Source: an uncultured Jannaschia sp.
GTDB taxonomy: Bacteria > Pseudomonadota > Alphaproteobacteria > Rhodobacterales > Rhodobacteraceae
Assembly (NCBI GenBank): GCA_937916365.1
Contig: CALFSY010000187.1
Coordinates: 1-13,887 of the forward strand
Reading direction: 5' to 3'
DNA: 13,887 nucleotides
Shown here: piece by piece, positions 7,824 to 13,887 of the stretch
Position numbering within the stretch: position 1 is the stretch's first letter
Layout: each line of letters begins with the position of its first letter
The notes under the pieces: model-generated
The model's input: only the letters and a program-made list of their open reading frames with translations
The model's database searches: none
What the model was told of the DNA's origin: nothing
Position numbers and translations under genes: made by a program

Positions 7824-8555
7824 TTAGAAAAATAAACGCCGGTAAAGCGCATGGGGCAGAAACCGACTTAACCGAAAGATCAGGCTGAACCCCGTTGGAA
7901 ACGCACGGGCGAACCGGGCCGAATTCATGTGATCGAAACATATCTGTGCGGCGCGTTCTGGGTCCATCAGAAAGGGCATGTTAAATGTGTTTTGATCGGT
8001 CAATCGGGTTTTGATGAACCCGGGGTTTATAAGTTGCACATCAATCCCGGTGTGGCGCAAATCGCCGTCCAGCGATTGGGCCAACGATAAAAGCCCCGCT
8101 TTAGAGGCCGCATATCCAATGGCACCAGGCAGTCCACCAAAACTTGAAAGACTGCCGATTAAAACGATGTGACCTGTGTCTTTCGCGACGAACTGCGGCA
8201 CCACGTGGCCCAAAACACGGGCCGCGCCGATAAGATTGATATCTAACATGGCCTCGGCTTTTTGCGCGTTCCAATCCTGTGCGCGCATGGGCCAATATAC
8301 CCCGGCGGCAAAAATCATGCCGTCAATATCGCCTGCCGCATGTGCGGCCCCCGCAACCGATCCACTGTCGCCCACATCAATGGGAATAATCCGTGCACGT
8401 CCAGGCAAGTTTTGCGCCAGCAGGGTTAGTTTATCCGCCGATCGTGCCGATAAAATTACGTCGGCACCTGCGCGGCTTATGACCTCTGCCAGGGCCTTTC
8501 CCAACCCTTCCGAGGCGCCTACAATCCAATATCGTTTGCCGCGCCAATCTTTCAT
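7824..8555 (-). CDS. Short-chain dehydrogenase/reductase (SDR) family protein
   Basis: This is an NAD(P)-dependent oxidoreductase of the classical SDR type, 243 residues. The cofactor-binding glycine motif is at 12-19 (VGASEGLG), the AAG of the NAG-type motif at about 83-85, and the structural asparagine at N107. The catalytic triad is S135 (IGSLSS), Y148 and K152 (YAASK). PGFIKTRL near 180 is the conserved segment after the active site. It is the last gene of a three-gene operon: FAD oxidoreductase, DUF1365 protein, then this enzyme 47 bases downstream. The same trio recurs in Rhodobacter relatives, where it is linked to the singlet-oxygen response and fatty-acid modification. A role in altering a membrane lipid or fatty acyl group is therefore an inference from context, and the substrate is unknown. 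The ATG start is preceded only by a weak GGA. Confidence 0.9.
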   Translation of the reverse strand: MKDWRGKRYWIVGASEGLGKALAEVISRAGADVILSARSADKLTLLAQNLPGRARIIPIDVGDSGSVAGAAHAAGDIDGMIFAAGVYWPMRAQDWNAQKAEAMLDINLIGAARVLGHVVPQFVAKDTGHIVLIGSLSSFGGLPGAIGYAASKAGLLSLAQSLDGDLRHTGIDVQLINPGFIKTRLTDQNTFNMPFLMDPERAAQICFDHMNSARFARAFPTGFSLIFRLSRFLPHALYRRLFF

Positions 8556-8602
8556 GGATCATGTTCCATTTGGTTGCGGGGGTAACCGGTGGTTTCCTTG
8601 GG

Positions 8603-9376
8603 TCATTGCGACACCTCGTGTGGTGGGGGCGTGGGGCGCGGGCGGTATCGCGCGCCTTTCCACCATAATTTGAACGCCTGCCAATGGATCAAGGCCAAAA
8701 CGCGCCGTGCGCCCAATGGGCGCGCTAAGGCGGCGGTCAGGATACGCCAATTTGTCAACATGCGCCGCCGGCCCGTGAGGGTTGCAAAAACGCCTTCGCC
8801 ATGTGCGGTATAATTGATCCAAATGCCGATACGATTGGTGCGGATGTCAAACCGAAAACGGTATCCGCCATCGACGGATTGAAATGGCGAAACATGGAAA
8901 ATTTTCGTGGCGGTTAGAATATCGTCACGCATGATCGGCCGCTGGTCGGGATGCACGCAGAGATAGGAATGGCGATCGCCGAACGTATTTGTGACCTCTG
9001 CAATCACCGCGCGTATCTGGTTTTGAAGATCGTGGGCAATCCAAAACGACACAGGGTTAAACACATGGCCAAACGTGCGGGGTTGGGTCAAAATCATAAG
9101 GCGCCCGTTTGTTACATTTTCCAATCCATATGCCGCCAAAACCTGCCGCGCCCATATCGGACCTTGGCCTTTACCCATCGGGCCGCCGTGATCTTGGTCC
9201 CAAACGGCAGCTAATCCAAACCGGTTTCGTTGGAACAACATAGGCGCTTGTAGGGTGGGGGGCGTGGCCTCGGCATCCAACATCACATAATCAATGCCAT
9301 AGGTGAATGCGTTTTGGATTGTGCCTTGCCGCCCGTGAAAGGTTTTGCCAACAATGTGATCGACGCGCGCCATCAT
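8603..9376 (-). CDS. DUF1365 domain-containing protein
   Basis: A 257-residue member of the DUF1365 family, whose biochemical function is not established. Recognisable family blocks are FHGRQGTIQNAFTYGIDYV at about 13-31, GHVFNPVSFW at 103-112, EVTNTFGDRHSYL at 127-139, KIFHVSPF at 158-165, and a C-terminal RVLALIHWQAFKLWWKGARY. I see no signal peptide. The ATG overlaps the TGA of the upstream FAD oxidoreductase gene by four bases (9373-9376), so the two are translationally coupled; a second in-frame ATG follows at once. Genes of this family almost always sit next to an amine-oxidase-like FAD protein and often a cyclopropane-fatty-acid-synthase-like methyltransferase, which points to lipid modification. 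That role is inferred here. The SDR gene follows 47 bases downstream. Confidence 0.93.
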   Translation of the reverse strand: MMARVDHIVGKTFHGRQGTIQNAFTYGIDYVMLDAEATPPTLQAPMLFQRNRFGLAAVWDQDHGGPMGKGQGPIWARQVLAAYGLENVTNGRLMILTQPRTFGHVFNPVSFWIAHDLQNQIRAVIAEVTNTFGDRHSYLCVHPDQRPIMRDDILTATKIFHVSPFQSVDGGYRFRFDIRTNRIGIWINYTAHGEGVFATLTGRRRMLTNWRILTAALARPLGARRVLALIHWQAFKLWWKGARYRPRPTPPPHEVSQ

Positions 9377-10686
9377 GTTGTTTGGGCGACCTTTTCTTGG
9401 TCGTGTGCCGTCATCCCTGTAACCACATCAAGAGCAGAGGCATAGCCATCCTCATGAAACCCGTTTTTCATCCATGCCCCGCAAAACCAGGTTGCGTTTT
9501 GACCATTGATGCGCCGGATCGTATCCTGTGCGGCCATAACGCCTAGATCATAAACCGGATGGCGAAACGTGGTGGTGTCATAGATTAACCGATCCTCAAT
9601 GGCCGTGTGGGAATTAAGCGTCACGAAAAGCGGATCATCCTTTGGAATTGGTTGCAAACAATTCATCCAATAGGTCAATGCGATTGGCCCGTGCCGCGAT
9701 GGTTCATCGCGTTCGATATAGTTCCAGCTGGACCATGTGGTGCGGCGGCGGGGCATGACACGTGGGTCGGCATGCAAAACGGCATCGTTTGATTGATACC
9801 GAATGGCCCCTAGGGCGGCGTGTTCGGTTGGGGTTGCATCGGCCAGCAACCCTAATGTCACGTCGGAATGGGTGGCAAACACCACGGCATCGAAACGTTC
9901 CCCCCGGCTCGTGTGCGATACTTCAACCCCGTGGGTGGTGCGCCGCACACCGTCAATGGTTGTCGATAGGTGTATATCCACCCCCCGCGTGCGCATTGCG
10001 CGTTCAAGCCGGGTGACATATTCGATGGACCCGCCCTTGACCGTCCACCATTTATGCTGCCCCGATATTTGCAACAGGTTGTGATTGCGAAAAAATTGCA
10101 CCAAGGCGTGCGCAGGAAAATCCATGATTTGATTTTTGGGGGTAGACCAAATTGCCCCCGAAATCGGTGTTAGATAATAATCGCGAAACCATCGGCCTAG
10201 GCGCATCTGATCCAACAACGCGCCCAAGGTGATTGTCGGGTCAACAGCATATTTTTTGGCCCAAGTGTTAAATCGCAAAATATCGCGGATCATGCGCAGG
10301 AATTGCGGATGGACCATATGGCGGGGTTGTGCAAACAATGCACGCACATTGCGCAAACCATATTCAATACGCCGATGATGGAATGAGGCAGCAAAGCTCA
10401 TGTTTGAGGGGGCAATGGGCACATCAAGATCGTTGAAAAGCCGCGTAAGATTTGGGTAATTCGCATGATTAAAAACAATGAACCCCGTATCAACGGGTTG
10501 ATCCCCATTGCGCCCCGCGATCACTGTGCGTGCGTGCCCGCCGAGGCGCGGTTCCGTTTCAAATAATGTTACAGTATATCGGTCCGATAGATGATAGGCT
10601 GCGGTCATGCCTGAAATACCCGCGCCGATTACGGCAACCCGTTTTGGTGCGCGGGGGCGCGATTCCAATGGCGCGTGATTGTTCAT
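9373..10686 (-). CDS. FAD-dependent oxidoreductase, amine-oxidase / desaturase-like (COG2907 type)
   Basis: A 437-residue flavoprotein with the N-terminal dinucleotide-binding motif at about 17-26 (VAVIGAGISG) and the ribose-binding acidic residue near 43 (LFETEPRLGGHA). It has the conserved DTGFIVFNHANYPNL block at about 66-80, and a C-terminal FAD-contact segment at about 400-421 containing WFCGAWMKNGFHEDGY. The length fits the family. It is the first gene of an operon with DUF1365 (ATGA overlap) and an SDR. In Rhodobacter relatives such proteins belong to an operon needed for the singlet-oxygen response and unusual fatty acids, so oxidation or desaturation of a fatty-acyl chain is a reasonable but unproven role. 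The methyltransferase gene that often accompanies it is not in this window; the divergent neighbour is tadA. The ATG has only a weak ribosome-binding site. A TATAAT hexamer lies 15 bases upstream, at 10702-10707 on the minus strand. Confidence 0.9.
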   Translation of the reverse strand: MNNHAPLESRPRAPKRVAVIGAGISGMTAAYHLSDRYTVTLFETEPRLGGHARTVIAGRNGDQPVDTGFIVFNHANYPNLTRLFNDLDVPIAPSNMSFAASFHHRRIEYGLRNVRALFAQPRHMVHPQFLRMIRDILRFNTWAKKYAVDPTITLGALLDQMRLGRWFRDYYLTPISGAIWSTPKNQIMDFPAHALVQFFRNHNLLQISGQHKWWTVKGGSIEYVTRLERAMRTRGVDIHLSTTIDGVRRTTHGVEVSHTSRGERFDAVVFATHSDVTLGLLADATPTEHAALGAIRYQSNDAVLHADPRVMPRRRTTWSSWNYIERDEPSRHGPIALTYWMNCLQPIPKDDPLFVTLNSHTAIEDRLIYDTTTFRHPVYDLGVMAAQDTIRRINGQNATWFCGAWMKNGFHEDGYASALDVVTGMTAHDQEKVAQTT

Positions 10687-10789
10687 GCCAACAACTTATC
10701 AATTATACCAATATATTCGATTTTGATTTAGCGCATAAAATATATTTGTCACCTTTGATTAGGGCAAATATCAAAAAAGGTCGCCGATC
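10687..10789. promoter_or_regulatory. AT-rich divergent promoter region (FAD oxidoreductase / tadA)
   Basis: This 103-base gap is clearly AT-richer than the flanking genes and must carry the start signals for both. On the minus strand a perfect TATAAT stands at 10702-10707, but no matching -35 lies 16-18 bases away. On the plus strand TTGTCA (10746-10751) and TATCAA (10769-10774) are spaced by 17 bases, but they lie so close to the tadA ATG that the AAAAGG ribosome-binding site would fall before the transcript start. I recognise no sigma-E-type element for the operon. The assignments are weak. Confidence 0.35.
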
Positions 10790-11233
10790 ATGTTCACATC
10801 TTTCATGCCGCTTGCATTGGCCGAGGCGCGGGCCGCCGCCACCCGGGGGGAGGTGCCGGTGGGCGCCGTAATTGTGCGCGATGGGCGGGTTTTGGCCCAG
10901 GCCGGCAACCGCGTTCGCGAACACATCGACCCAACCGCCCACGCCGAAATGTTGGCGATCCGTGCCGCCTGTGCAACACTGGGGGCAGAGCGGTTAATAC
11001 AGTGCGACATATGGGTGACGTTGGAACCTTGCGCCACATGCGCGGGCGCTATCGCCGCGGCACGCATTGCGCGGCTTTACTATGGGGCGGATGACCCAAA
11101 ATCAGGCGGTGTGGCCCATGGTGCGCGCGTGTTCGATCACCCGCAAACACATTGGACGCCCGAGGTTTATTCAGGGATCGAAGAAAAGGGTTGCGCCGAT
11201 CTTTTGCGCGAATTTTTTGCCACCCAGCGTTAG
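10790..11233 (+). CDS. tadA: tRNA-specific adenosine deaminase TadA
   Basis: TadA converts adenosine 34 of tRNA-Arg(ACG) to inosine, so that one tRNA reads CGU, CGC and CGA codons; it is normally essential. The 147-residue product has the full zinc-dependent deaminase signature: H51 and E53 in TAHAEML, and C81 and C84 in LEPCATCAGA. GEVPVGAVIV at about 20-29 and the substrate-contact region DDPKSGG at 101-107 are also typical. The length matches the family. The ATG at 10790 has an AAAAGG ribosome-binding site about ten bases upstream. It is transcribed divergently from the FAD oxidoreductase operon and converges on mipA. No oddity is visible. Confidence 0.96.
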   Translation: MFTSFMPLALAEARAAATRGEVPVGAVIVRDGRVLAQAGNRVREHIDPTAHAEMLAIRAACATLGAERLIQCDIWVTLEPCATCAGAIAAARIARLYYGADDPKSGGVAHGARVFDHPQTHWTPEVYSGIEEKGCADLLREFFATQR

Positions 11234-11332
11234 ATAAGGGTAGCACGATTATATTAATCAAACATGACACATTAGACTTTAGCCAAACGTGAAAGCATAT
11301 CTATCCCTTCCGGTGGCGCCGTCTGTTGGTGG

Positions 11333-12076
11333 TTAAAACCGATAAACCAACCCTAATGCACCGCCCACTTGGGTCATATCATCGTTTTCGACGATCGGAC
11401 TGTTTTGAATATCGTCGGGCAAAAATTCGGCGCTTAAATTCGCGGTTAGACCCAGCCGCCGCGTCAATGGTATAAAACCGCTTATGCCAACAAAGGGCGT
11501 GATCGTGGGCCCGGGGGCATAGGCAGGGCGATTGATCGTCGCCTCGTTTGGGCGCACACCATAAAGGTATTCGGATAAACCATCGCTGCGAATGTTGACG
11601 CCGGTATAAAAAGACGCCGGGAAAGACAATCGCGTGATCGGTTGTGTGGCGCGCAACGATAATTCGCGCCCGTCATGTTCTTGGGTAATGTCTTGGGTAA
11701 AGGTGGCGGCAATCCTGGTGCGGCTGGGGCCAAATTCATGGGCATATTCAAGGCCGGCTTCAAAGCTAAGGTCACGATCTAGGGGGCTACCGCTGCTGCG
11801 GGTGCGCACAAGGGCCGAAAATTCAGAAGTTTCGGTTTGAACAAAGGCAAAAGAAACGCGGCCAAGGCGGCTTGAAAACCGCCCATGATCGAATGAAATG
11901 GCCGGTATGACCCCAAAAGAAAGCGCATCTTCCCCCACAAAAGGTGAGGTCGCGCCAACCCCGATAAGACCAACACGCCATGTGGGGCGATCCGTGGCAT
12001 TTTGGGTGGTTTGCGCAGACGCGATGGACCCAAGACCACACACAGCAATGATAGCAATAAAATGGCCGAGAGCCAT
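11333..12076 (-). CDS. MipA/OmpV family outer-membrane protein
   Basis: A predicted outer-membrane beta-barrel protein of 247 residues. Residues 1-21 form a signal peptide, with a hydrophobic core (FIAIIAVCGLGSIA) and a likely cleavage after ASA at 19-21. The family fingerprint is EYLYGVRPNEATINRPAYAP at about 169-188, and the alternating pattern and terminal YRF with a final aromatic residue are those of a barrel that the Bam machinery inserts. MipA of E. coli binds the lytic transglycosylase MltA and PBP1B; OmpV members have been tied to osmotic and antibiotic responses. No such role can be read here. The ATG has an AAAGG ribosome-binding site nine bases upstream. It is divergent from a small nuclease-like ORF, and a perfect palindrome lies 27 bases upstream of its start, so regulated expression is plausible. 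It converges on tadA; the 99-base gap shows no strong terminator. Confidence 0.88.
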   Translation of the reverse strand: MALGHFIAIIAVCGLGSIASAQTTQNATDRPTWRVGLIGVGATSPFVGEDALSFGVIPAISFDHGRFSSRLGRVSFAFVQTETSEFSALVRTRSSGSPLDRDLSFEAGLEYAHEFGPSRTRIAATFTQDITQEHDGRELSLRATQPITRLSFPASFYTGVNIRSDGLSEYLYGVRPNEATINRPAYAPGPTITPFVGISGFIPLTRRLGLTANLSAEFLPDDIQNSPIVENDDMTQVGGALGLVYRF

Positions 12077-12102
12077 GAGAGTTAACCTTTGTAAGAGTTA
12101 TG

Positions 12103-12119
12103 TCTGTATCACATACAGA
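12103..12119. promoter_or_regulatory. Perfect 17-bp palindrome between mipA and the 12151 gene, candidate operator
   Basis: TCTGTAT at 12103-12109 and ATACAGA at 12113-12119 are perfect 7-bp inverted repeats around CAC. The site lies in the 74-base divergent intergenic region, 27 bases before the mipA start and 32 bases before the start of the small nuclease-like gene. It could control one or both. On the minus strand the palindrome exactly fills the 17-base space between a weak ATAAAT and a CATAAC hexamer, a place where a bound regulator would block RNA polymerase. The regulator is unknown. Confidence 0.45.
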
Positions 12120-12150
12120 ATTTATTTATTCAATAATATAATTGTTTATC

Positions 12151-12555
12151 ATGTTTGAACGCATTGTTTACGAAGACTTGAATGCACGCCAAAAAGAAAA
12201 TTATAATTTTCAAAAAGTCGCCGCAAGGTTAAGCGATTATGGCTTTAACTGTATGCGCCTTACCGATGATTGGGAAGGGGCCGATTTCATCGCCTGCCAT
12301 ATTAATGGCCAGAATTTTTTGAAGGTTCAGCTAAAAGGCCGGATGTATTTAGATAAAAAATACATGGGCAAAAATGTCCATATTGCATTCATAGATGGGC
12401 AAGACTGTTATGTATATCCCCATGATGACGTTATGGAACATGTCGAGACCATGGGCAAAATCAACGATACCGTGTCTTGGGCCGAAAAAGGCGCCTATAG
12501 TTGGCCACAAATTCCGCATTGGGCGCGGCCCGTAATTGATAAATTCAAAATGTAA
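12151..12555 (+). CDS. Hypothetical protein with PD-(D/E)XK-nuclease-like motif
   Basis: I do not recognise this gene by name. The 134-residue product begins with a helix-like ARQKENYNFQKVAARLSDYG, followed by LTDDWEGADFIACHINGQNF and FLKVQLKGR. An acidic residue after a helix and strand (D45 in GAD) followed by a strand ending in QxK (Q60, K62) resembles the core of the PD-(D/E)XK nuclease fold in small endonucleases and restriction-like proteins. No target-recognition domain, signal peptide or membrane segment is visible. The ATG at 12151 is preferred over an in-frame TTG at 12142. No ribosome-binding site is seen, so expression may be weak or the leader very short. Its first 330 bases are about 41 percent G+C by hand count, clearly lower than the neighbouring genes, which hints at acquisition. 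It is divergent from mipA and convergent with rnpB. Function is unknown; nuclease activity is inferred. Confidence 0.7.
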   Translation: MFERIVYEDLNARQKENYNFQKVAARLSDYGFNCMRLTDDWEGADFIACHINGQNFLKVQLKGRMYLDKKYMGKNVHIAFIDGQDCYVYPHDDVMEHVETMGKINDTVSWAEKGAYSWPQIPHWARPVIDKFKM

Positions 12556-12579
12556 CGACACAGTCAAACCCTACAATAA

Positions 12580-12980
12580 ACGCGCGGAGGGCCTATAAGC
12601 CGGATTCTGTCCCGGGGCGCGGGGCCCCATGGATGACCATTCCTCTGGGCGCGCGGTTGCCCGCACGCTCTGGCTGCCAACCCGGATCTTTGGGGGTGAA
12701 GCGCCCCCGGCCATGGCCGCAAGATCCCTATTTGGCATTGCTCCCGGTGGGGCTTGCCGTGCCGGTTCGGTTGCCCGTCCCGCGGTGGGCTCTTACCCCA
12801 CCGTTTCACCCTTGCCCGGCGTATCCCGTTGGCGAACCTTCGGTATAGCGGGCGGTTTGATTTCTGTGGCGCTGTCCGTCGGATTGCTCCGCCCGGGGGT
12901 TACCCGGCACCGTTGCTTCAAGGAGTCCGGACTTTCCTCGAACGGTATATCGCCCGCGGTCATCCGGCCCTCCGCACGGG
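12580..12980 (-). ncRNA. rnpB: RNase P RNA (bacterial class A)
   Basis: This is the catalytic RNA that removes 5' leaders from tRNA precursors together with the RnpA protein. On the minus strand the conserved 5' block GAGGAAAGTCCGGACTCC is at 12922-12939. The block around GGTGGGGTAAGAGCCCACCG is near 12783-12803. The 3' block GACAGAATCCGGCTTAT is at 12595-12611. The two ends pair as helix P1: GTGCGGAGGGCC near 12966-12977 with GGCCCTCCGCGC near 12582-12593. This sets the ends to within a few bases and gives a length of about 400 nucleotides, normal for an alphaproteobacterium. Its own promoter lies just upstream, against the end of the amidase gene. Open frames that cross this stretch are not genes. 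Confidence 0.97.
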
Positions 12981-12985
12981 ATCTT

Positions 12986-13014
12986 TGATTACGGCTTTGG
13001 CGTGGGTGCGTCAA
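12986..13014 (-). promoter_or_regulatory. Candidate sigma-70 promoter of rnpB
   Basis: On the minus strand TTGACG (13009-13014) and TAATCA (12986-12991) are separated by exactly 17 bases. Transcription would start about seven bases further on, near 12979, which agrees with the 5' end deduced independently from the P1 pairing of RNase P RNA. The -10 is a weak match. The -35 overlaps the last codons and stop of the upstream amidase gene. Confidence 0.55.
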
Positions 13015-13664
13015 TCGCCGACATGATGGACCAAATCGGCCATGATTGCACAATCCCACCCATCAAGCGGGCCATCGGCCCAAGGGCGGAAGCGCAAACG
13101 ATATGTATAAAGCAGTAGATCATCATCCATATCCTGATACCCGAATTGCGCAGCGTTGCGGCGAAATGTTGGCCAATCAACCGGTTCAACTGCCCCAACA
13201 TTTGGCCACACAGATAGGCCTCGCACCGCCAACCGCCGCCAATCAAATCGTGGGCCGGGGTCGATTTTGCGGCCCGGGGCCATATCCGAATGGGCGATCA
13301 CACCCTCAGGCTGAATGTCCCAACGTGCTAAAATATCGTGCAGCAGCGTTTCCAAAGCATCCATCAACGGGGCGGCAAAGGGGGTTTTGCCGGTGTTATC
13401 AAGTTCAATGCCAATGGAGCGGGAATTGACGTCATCCGCCCCCCGCCACATACCCGCCCCCGCGTGCCATGCGCGCATCGTTTCATCCACCAGTGTGATA
13501 ATTTGCCCCTGGGTTGAGATCAGATAATGGGCCGATACCGCGCGCGCGGGGTCGCACAACACACGTTCGGCCGCGGTGCAATCGGTCATCGCGGTGTAGT
13601 GCAACACCACCAAATCGGGCATGACCCCATTGCGGCGTGGCCCAAAATTAGGGGAACGCGCCAT
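13011..13664 (-). CDS. N-acetylmuramoyl-L-alanine amidase, AmpD/AmiD type (Amidase_2)
   Basis: A zinc amidase that cuts the bond between N-acetylmuramic acid and the peptide in (anhydro)muropeptides, used in peptidoglycan recycling. In the 217-residue product the zinc ligands are H22 (VVLHYTAM), H125 (VIAHSDMAPGRKIDPG) and D135 in the same block. RAWHAGAGMWRG at about 65-74 and SIGIELDN at 83-90 are family blocks. The C-terminal part, about 155-215 (FRRNAAQFGY, then YRLRFRPW), resembles the small peptidoglycan-binding-like domain of AmiD-type enzymes. No signal peptide is visible, so it is probably cytoplasmic, as AmpD is. The ATG at 13664 lacks a good ribosome-binding site. The stop lies within the rnpB promoter and rnpB follows on the same strand, so readthrough from this gene into rnpB is possible. 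Confidence 0.92.
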   Translation of the reverse strand: MARSPNFGPRRNGVMPDLVVLHYTAMTDCTAAERVLCDPARAVSAHYLISTQGQIITLVDETMRAWHAGAGMWRGADDVNSRSIGIELDNTGKTPFAAPLMDALETLLHDILARWDIQPEGVIAHSDMAPGRKIDPGPRFDWRRLAVRGLSVWPNVGAVEPVDWPTFRRNAAQFGYQDMDDDLLLYTYRLRFRPWADGPLDGWDCAIMADLVHHVGD

Positions 13665-13887
13665 GATCCAAGGGGTTGCATAATCCCGCGATTGTAAAAT
13701 TGCGCTCTATCATCGCACCGATACTGGCAAATTTTGCGCCACAATTCAACGAACGGTGTTATTGCAGGATAATCTTGTGTGATCCTATCTTACTCTTGGC
13801 GCACTCCTCATAACAATGACGAACCGGTATGTGACTATGGCAAAGATTTGCCCTCAAACGCCTTCCCCCAAAACGCATACCTCGGAA
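13665..13887. other. Right-edge stretch with no convincing gene
   Basis: No recognisable gene in these 223 bases. An ATG at 13816 opens 24 codons on the plus strand to the window end without a stop, but it has no clear ribosome-binding site and no family resemblance. On the minus strand one frame running in from the edge ends in GKSLP at about 13837, which could be the last residues of a gene outside the window; another stays open to about 13757. The part next to the amidase start presumably holds that gene's promoter, but I could not pick out hexamers. Confidence 0.4.

Noticed and set aside
8176..8673. 165-codon plus-strand frame opposite the SDR gene
   Set aside because: It overlaps the SDR coding sequence with its intact catalytic motifs and has no family resemblance.
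10746..10774. TTGTCA-N17-TATCAA as the tadA promoter
   Set aside because: Transcription would begin after the ribosome-binding site, only about nine bases before the start codon, so it is unlikely to be the working promoter.
11247..11259. GATTA-TAT-TAATC inverted repeat after tadA
   Set aside because: A 5-bp AT-rich stem without a T-run is too weak to call a terminator.
12564..13059. Several open frames on both strands across 12564-13059
   Set aside because: They lie over the RNase P RNA gene, whose conserved blocks and P1 pairing explain the sequence; none resembles a protein family.
1..13887. CRISPR arrays, tRNAs, insertion sequences or prophage genes
   Set aside because: I looked for regular repeats, cloverleaf signatures, transposase motifs and terminal inverted repeats and saw none that hold up.

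Overview
The window looks like a chromosomal segment of an alphaproteobacterium, most likely of the Rhodobacterales (inferred). The reasons are an RpoD with a long acidic insert beside dnaG, an FAD oxidoreductase / DUF1365 / short-chain dehydrogenase operon of the kind found in that group, an alphaproteobacterial-type RNase P RNA, and a MipA/OmpV outer-membrane protein. Base composition is moderate, roughly half G+C by eye, with AT-rich intergenic stretches. Almost all of it is housekeeping or widely distributed accessory material. I see no insertion sequence, CRISPR array, tRNA or complete prophage or defence locus.

Layout. At the left edge (1-349) is the tail of ribonuclease D cut off from the rest of its gene, converging on rpoD. 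The minus-strand pair dnaG-rpoD (411-4443) supplies the replication primase and the main sigma factor, in the order of the classical macromolecular-synthesis cluster. A divergent plus-strand group follows: a TauD/TfdA-type 2-oxoglutarate dioxygenase (4620-5495) and polyphosphate kinase ppk1 (5573-7747), the latter preceded by a tiny ORF whose stop codon overlaps the ppk start. A convergent minus-strand operon (7824-10686) encodes, in transcription order, an FAD-dependent oxidoreductase, a DUF1365 protein and a short-chain dehydrogenase. Related clusters in other alphaproteobacteria are tied to membrane fatty-acid modification and singlet-oxygen responses, but here the usual methyltransferase partner is absent. 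Divergent to this operon is tadA (10790-11233), the tRNA wobble adenosine deaminase.

The right part holds a MipA/OmpV outer-membrane protein (11333-12076, minus) and, divergent from it across a short intergenic region with a perfect 17-bp palindrome, an AT-rich small ORF (12151-12555) with a PD-(D/E)XK-nuclease-like D...QxK pattern and no assigned function. Then come the RNase P RNA gene rnpB (about 12580-12980, minus), whose promoter lies against the end of an AmpD/AmiD-type N-acetylmuramoyl-L-alanine amidase (13011-13664, minus), and a final 223-base stretch without a convincing gene.

No clearly new biological system is visible. The observations most worth a second look are the orphan nuclease-like ORF and its shared palindromic intergenic region, the duplicated ribosome-binding/start segment with a coupled mini-ORF before ppk1, the palindrome in front of the dioxygenase gene, the reduced FAD oxidoreductase operon, and the ribonuclease D remnant.
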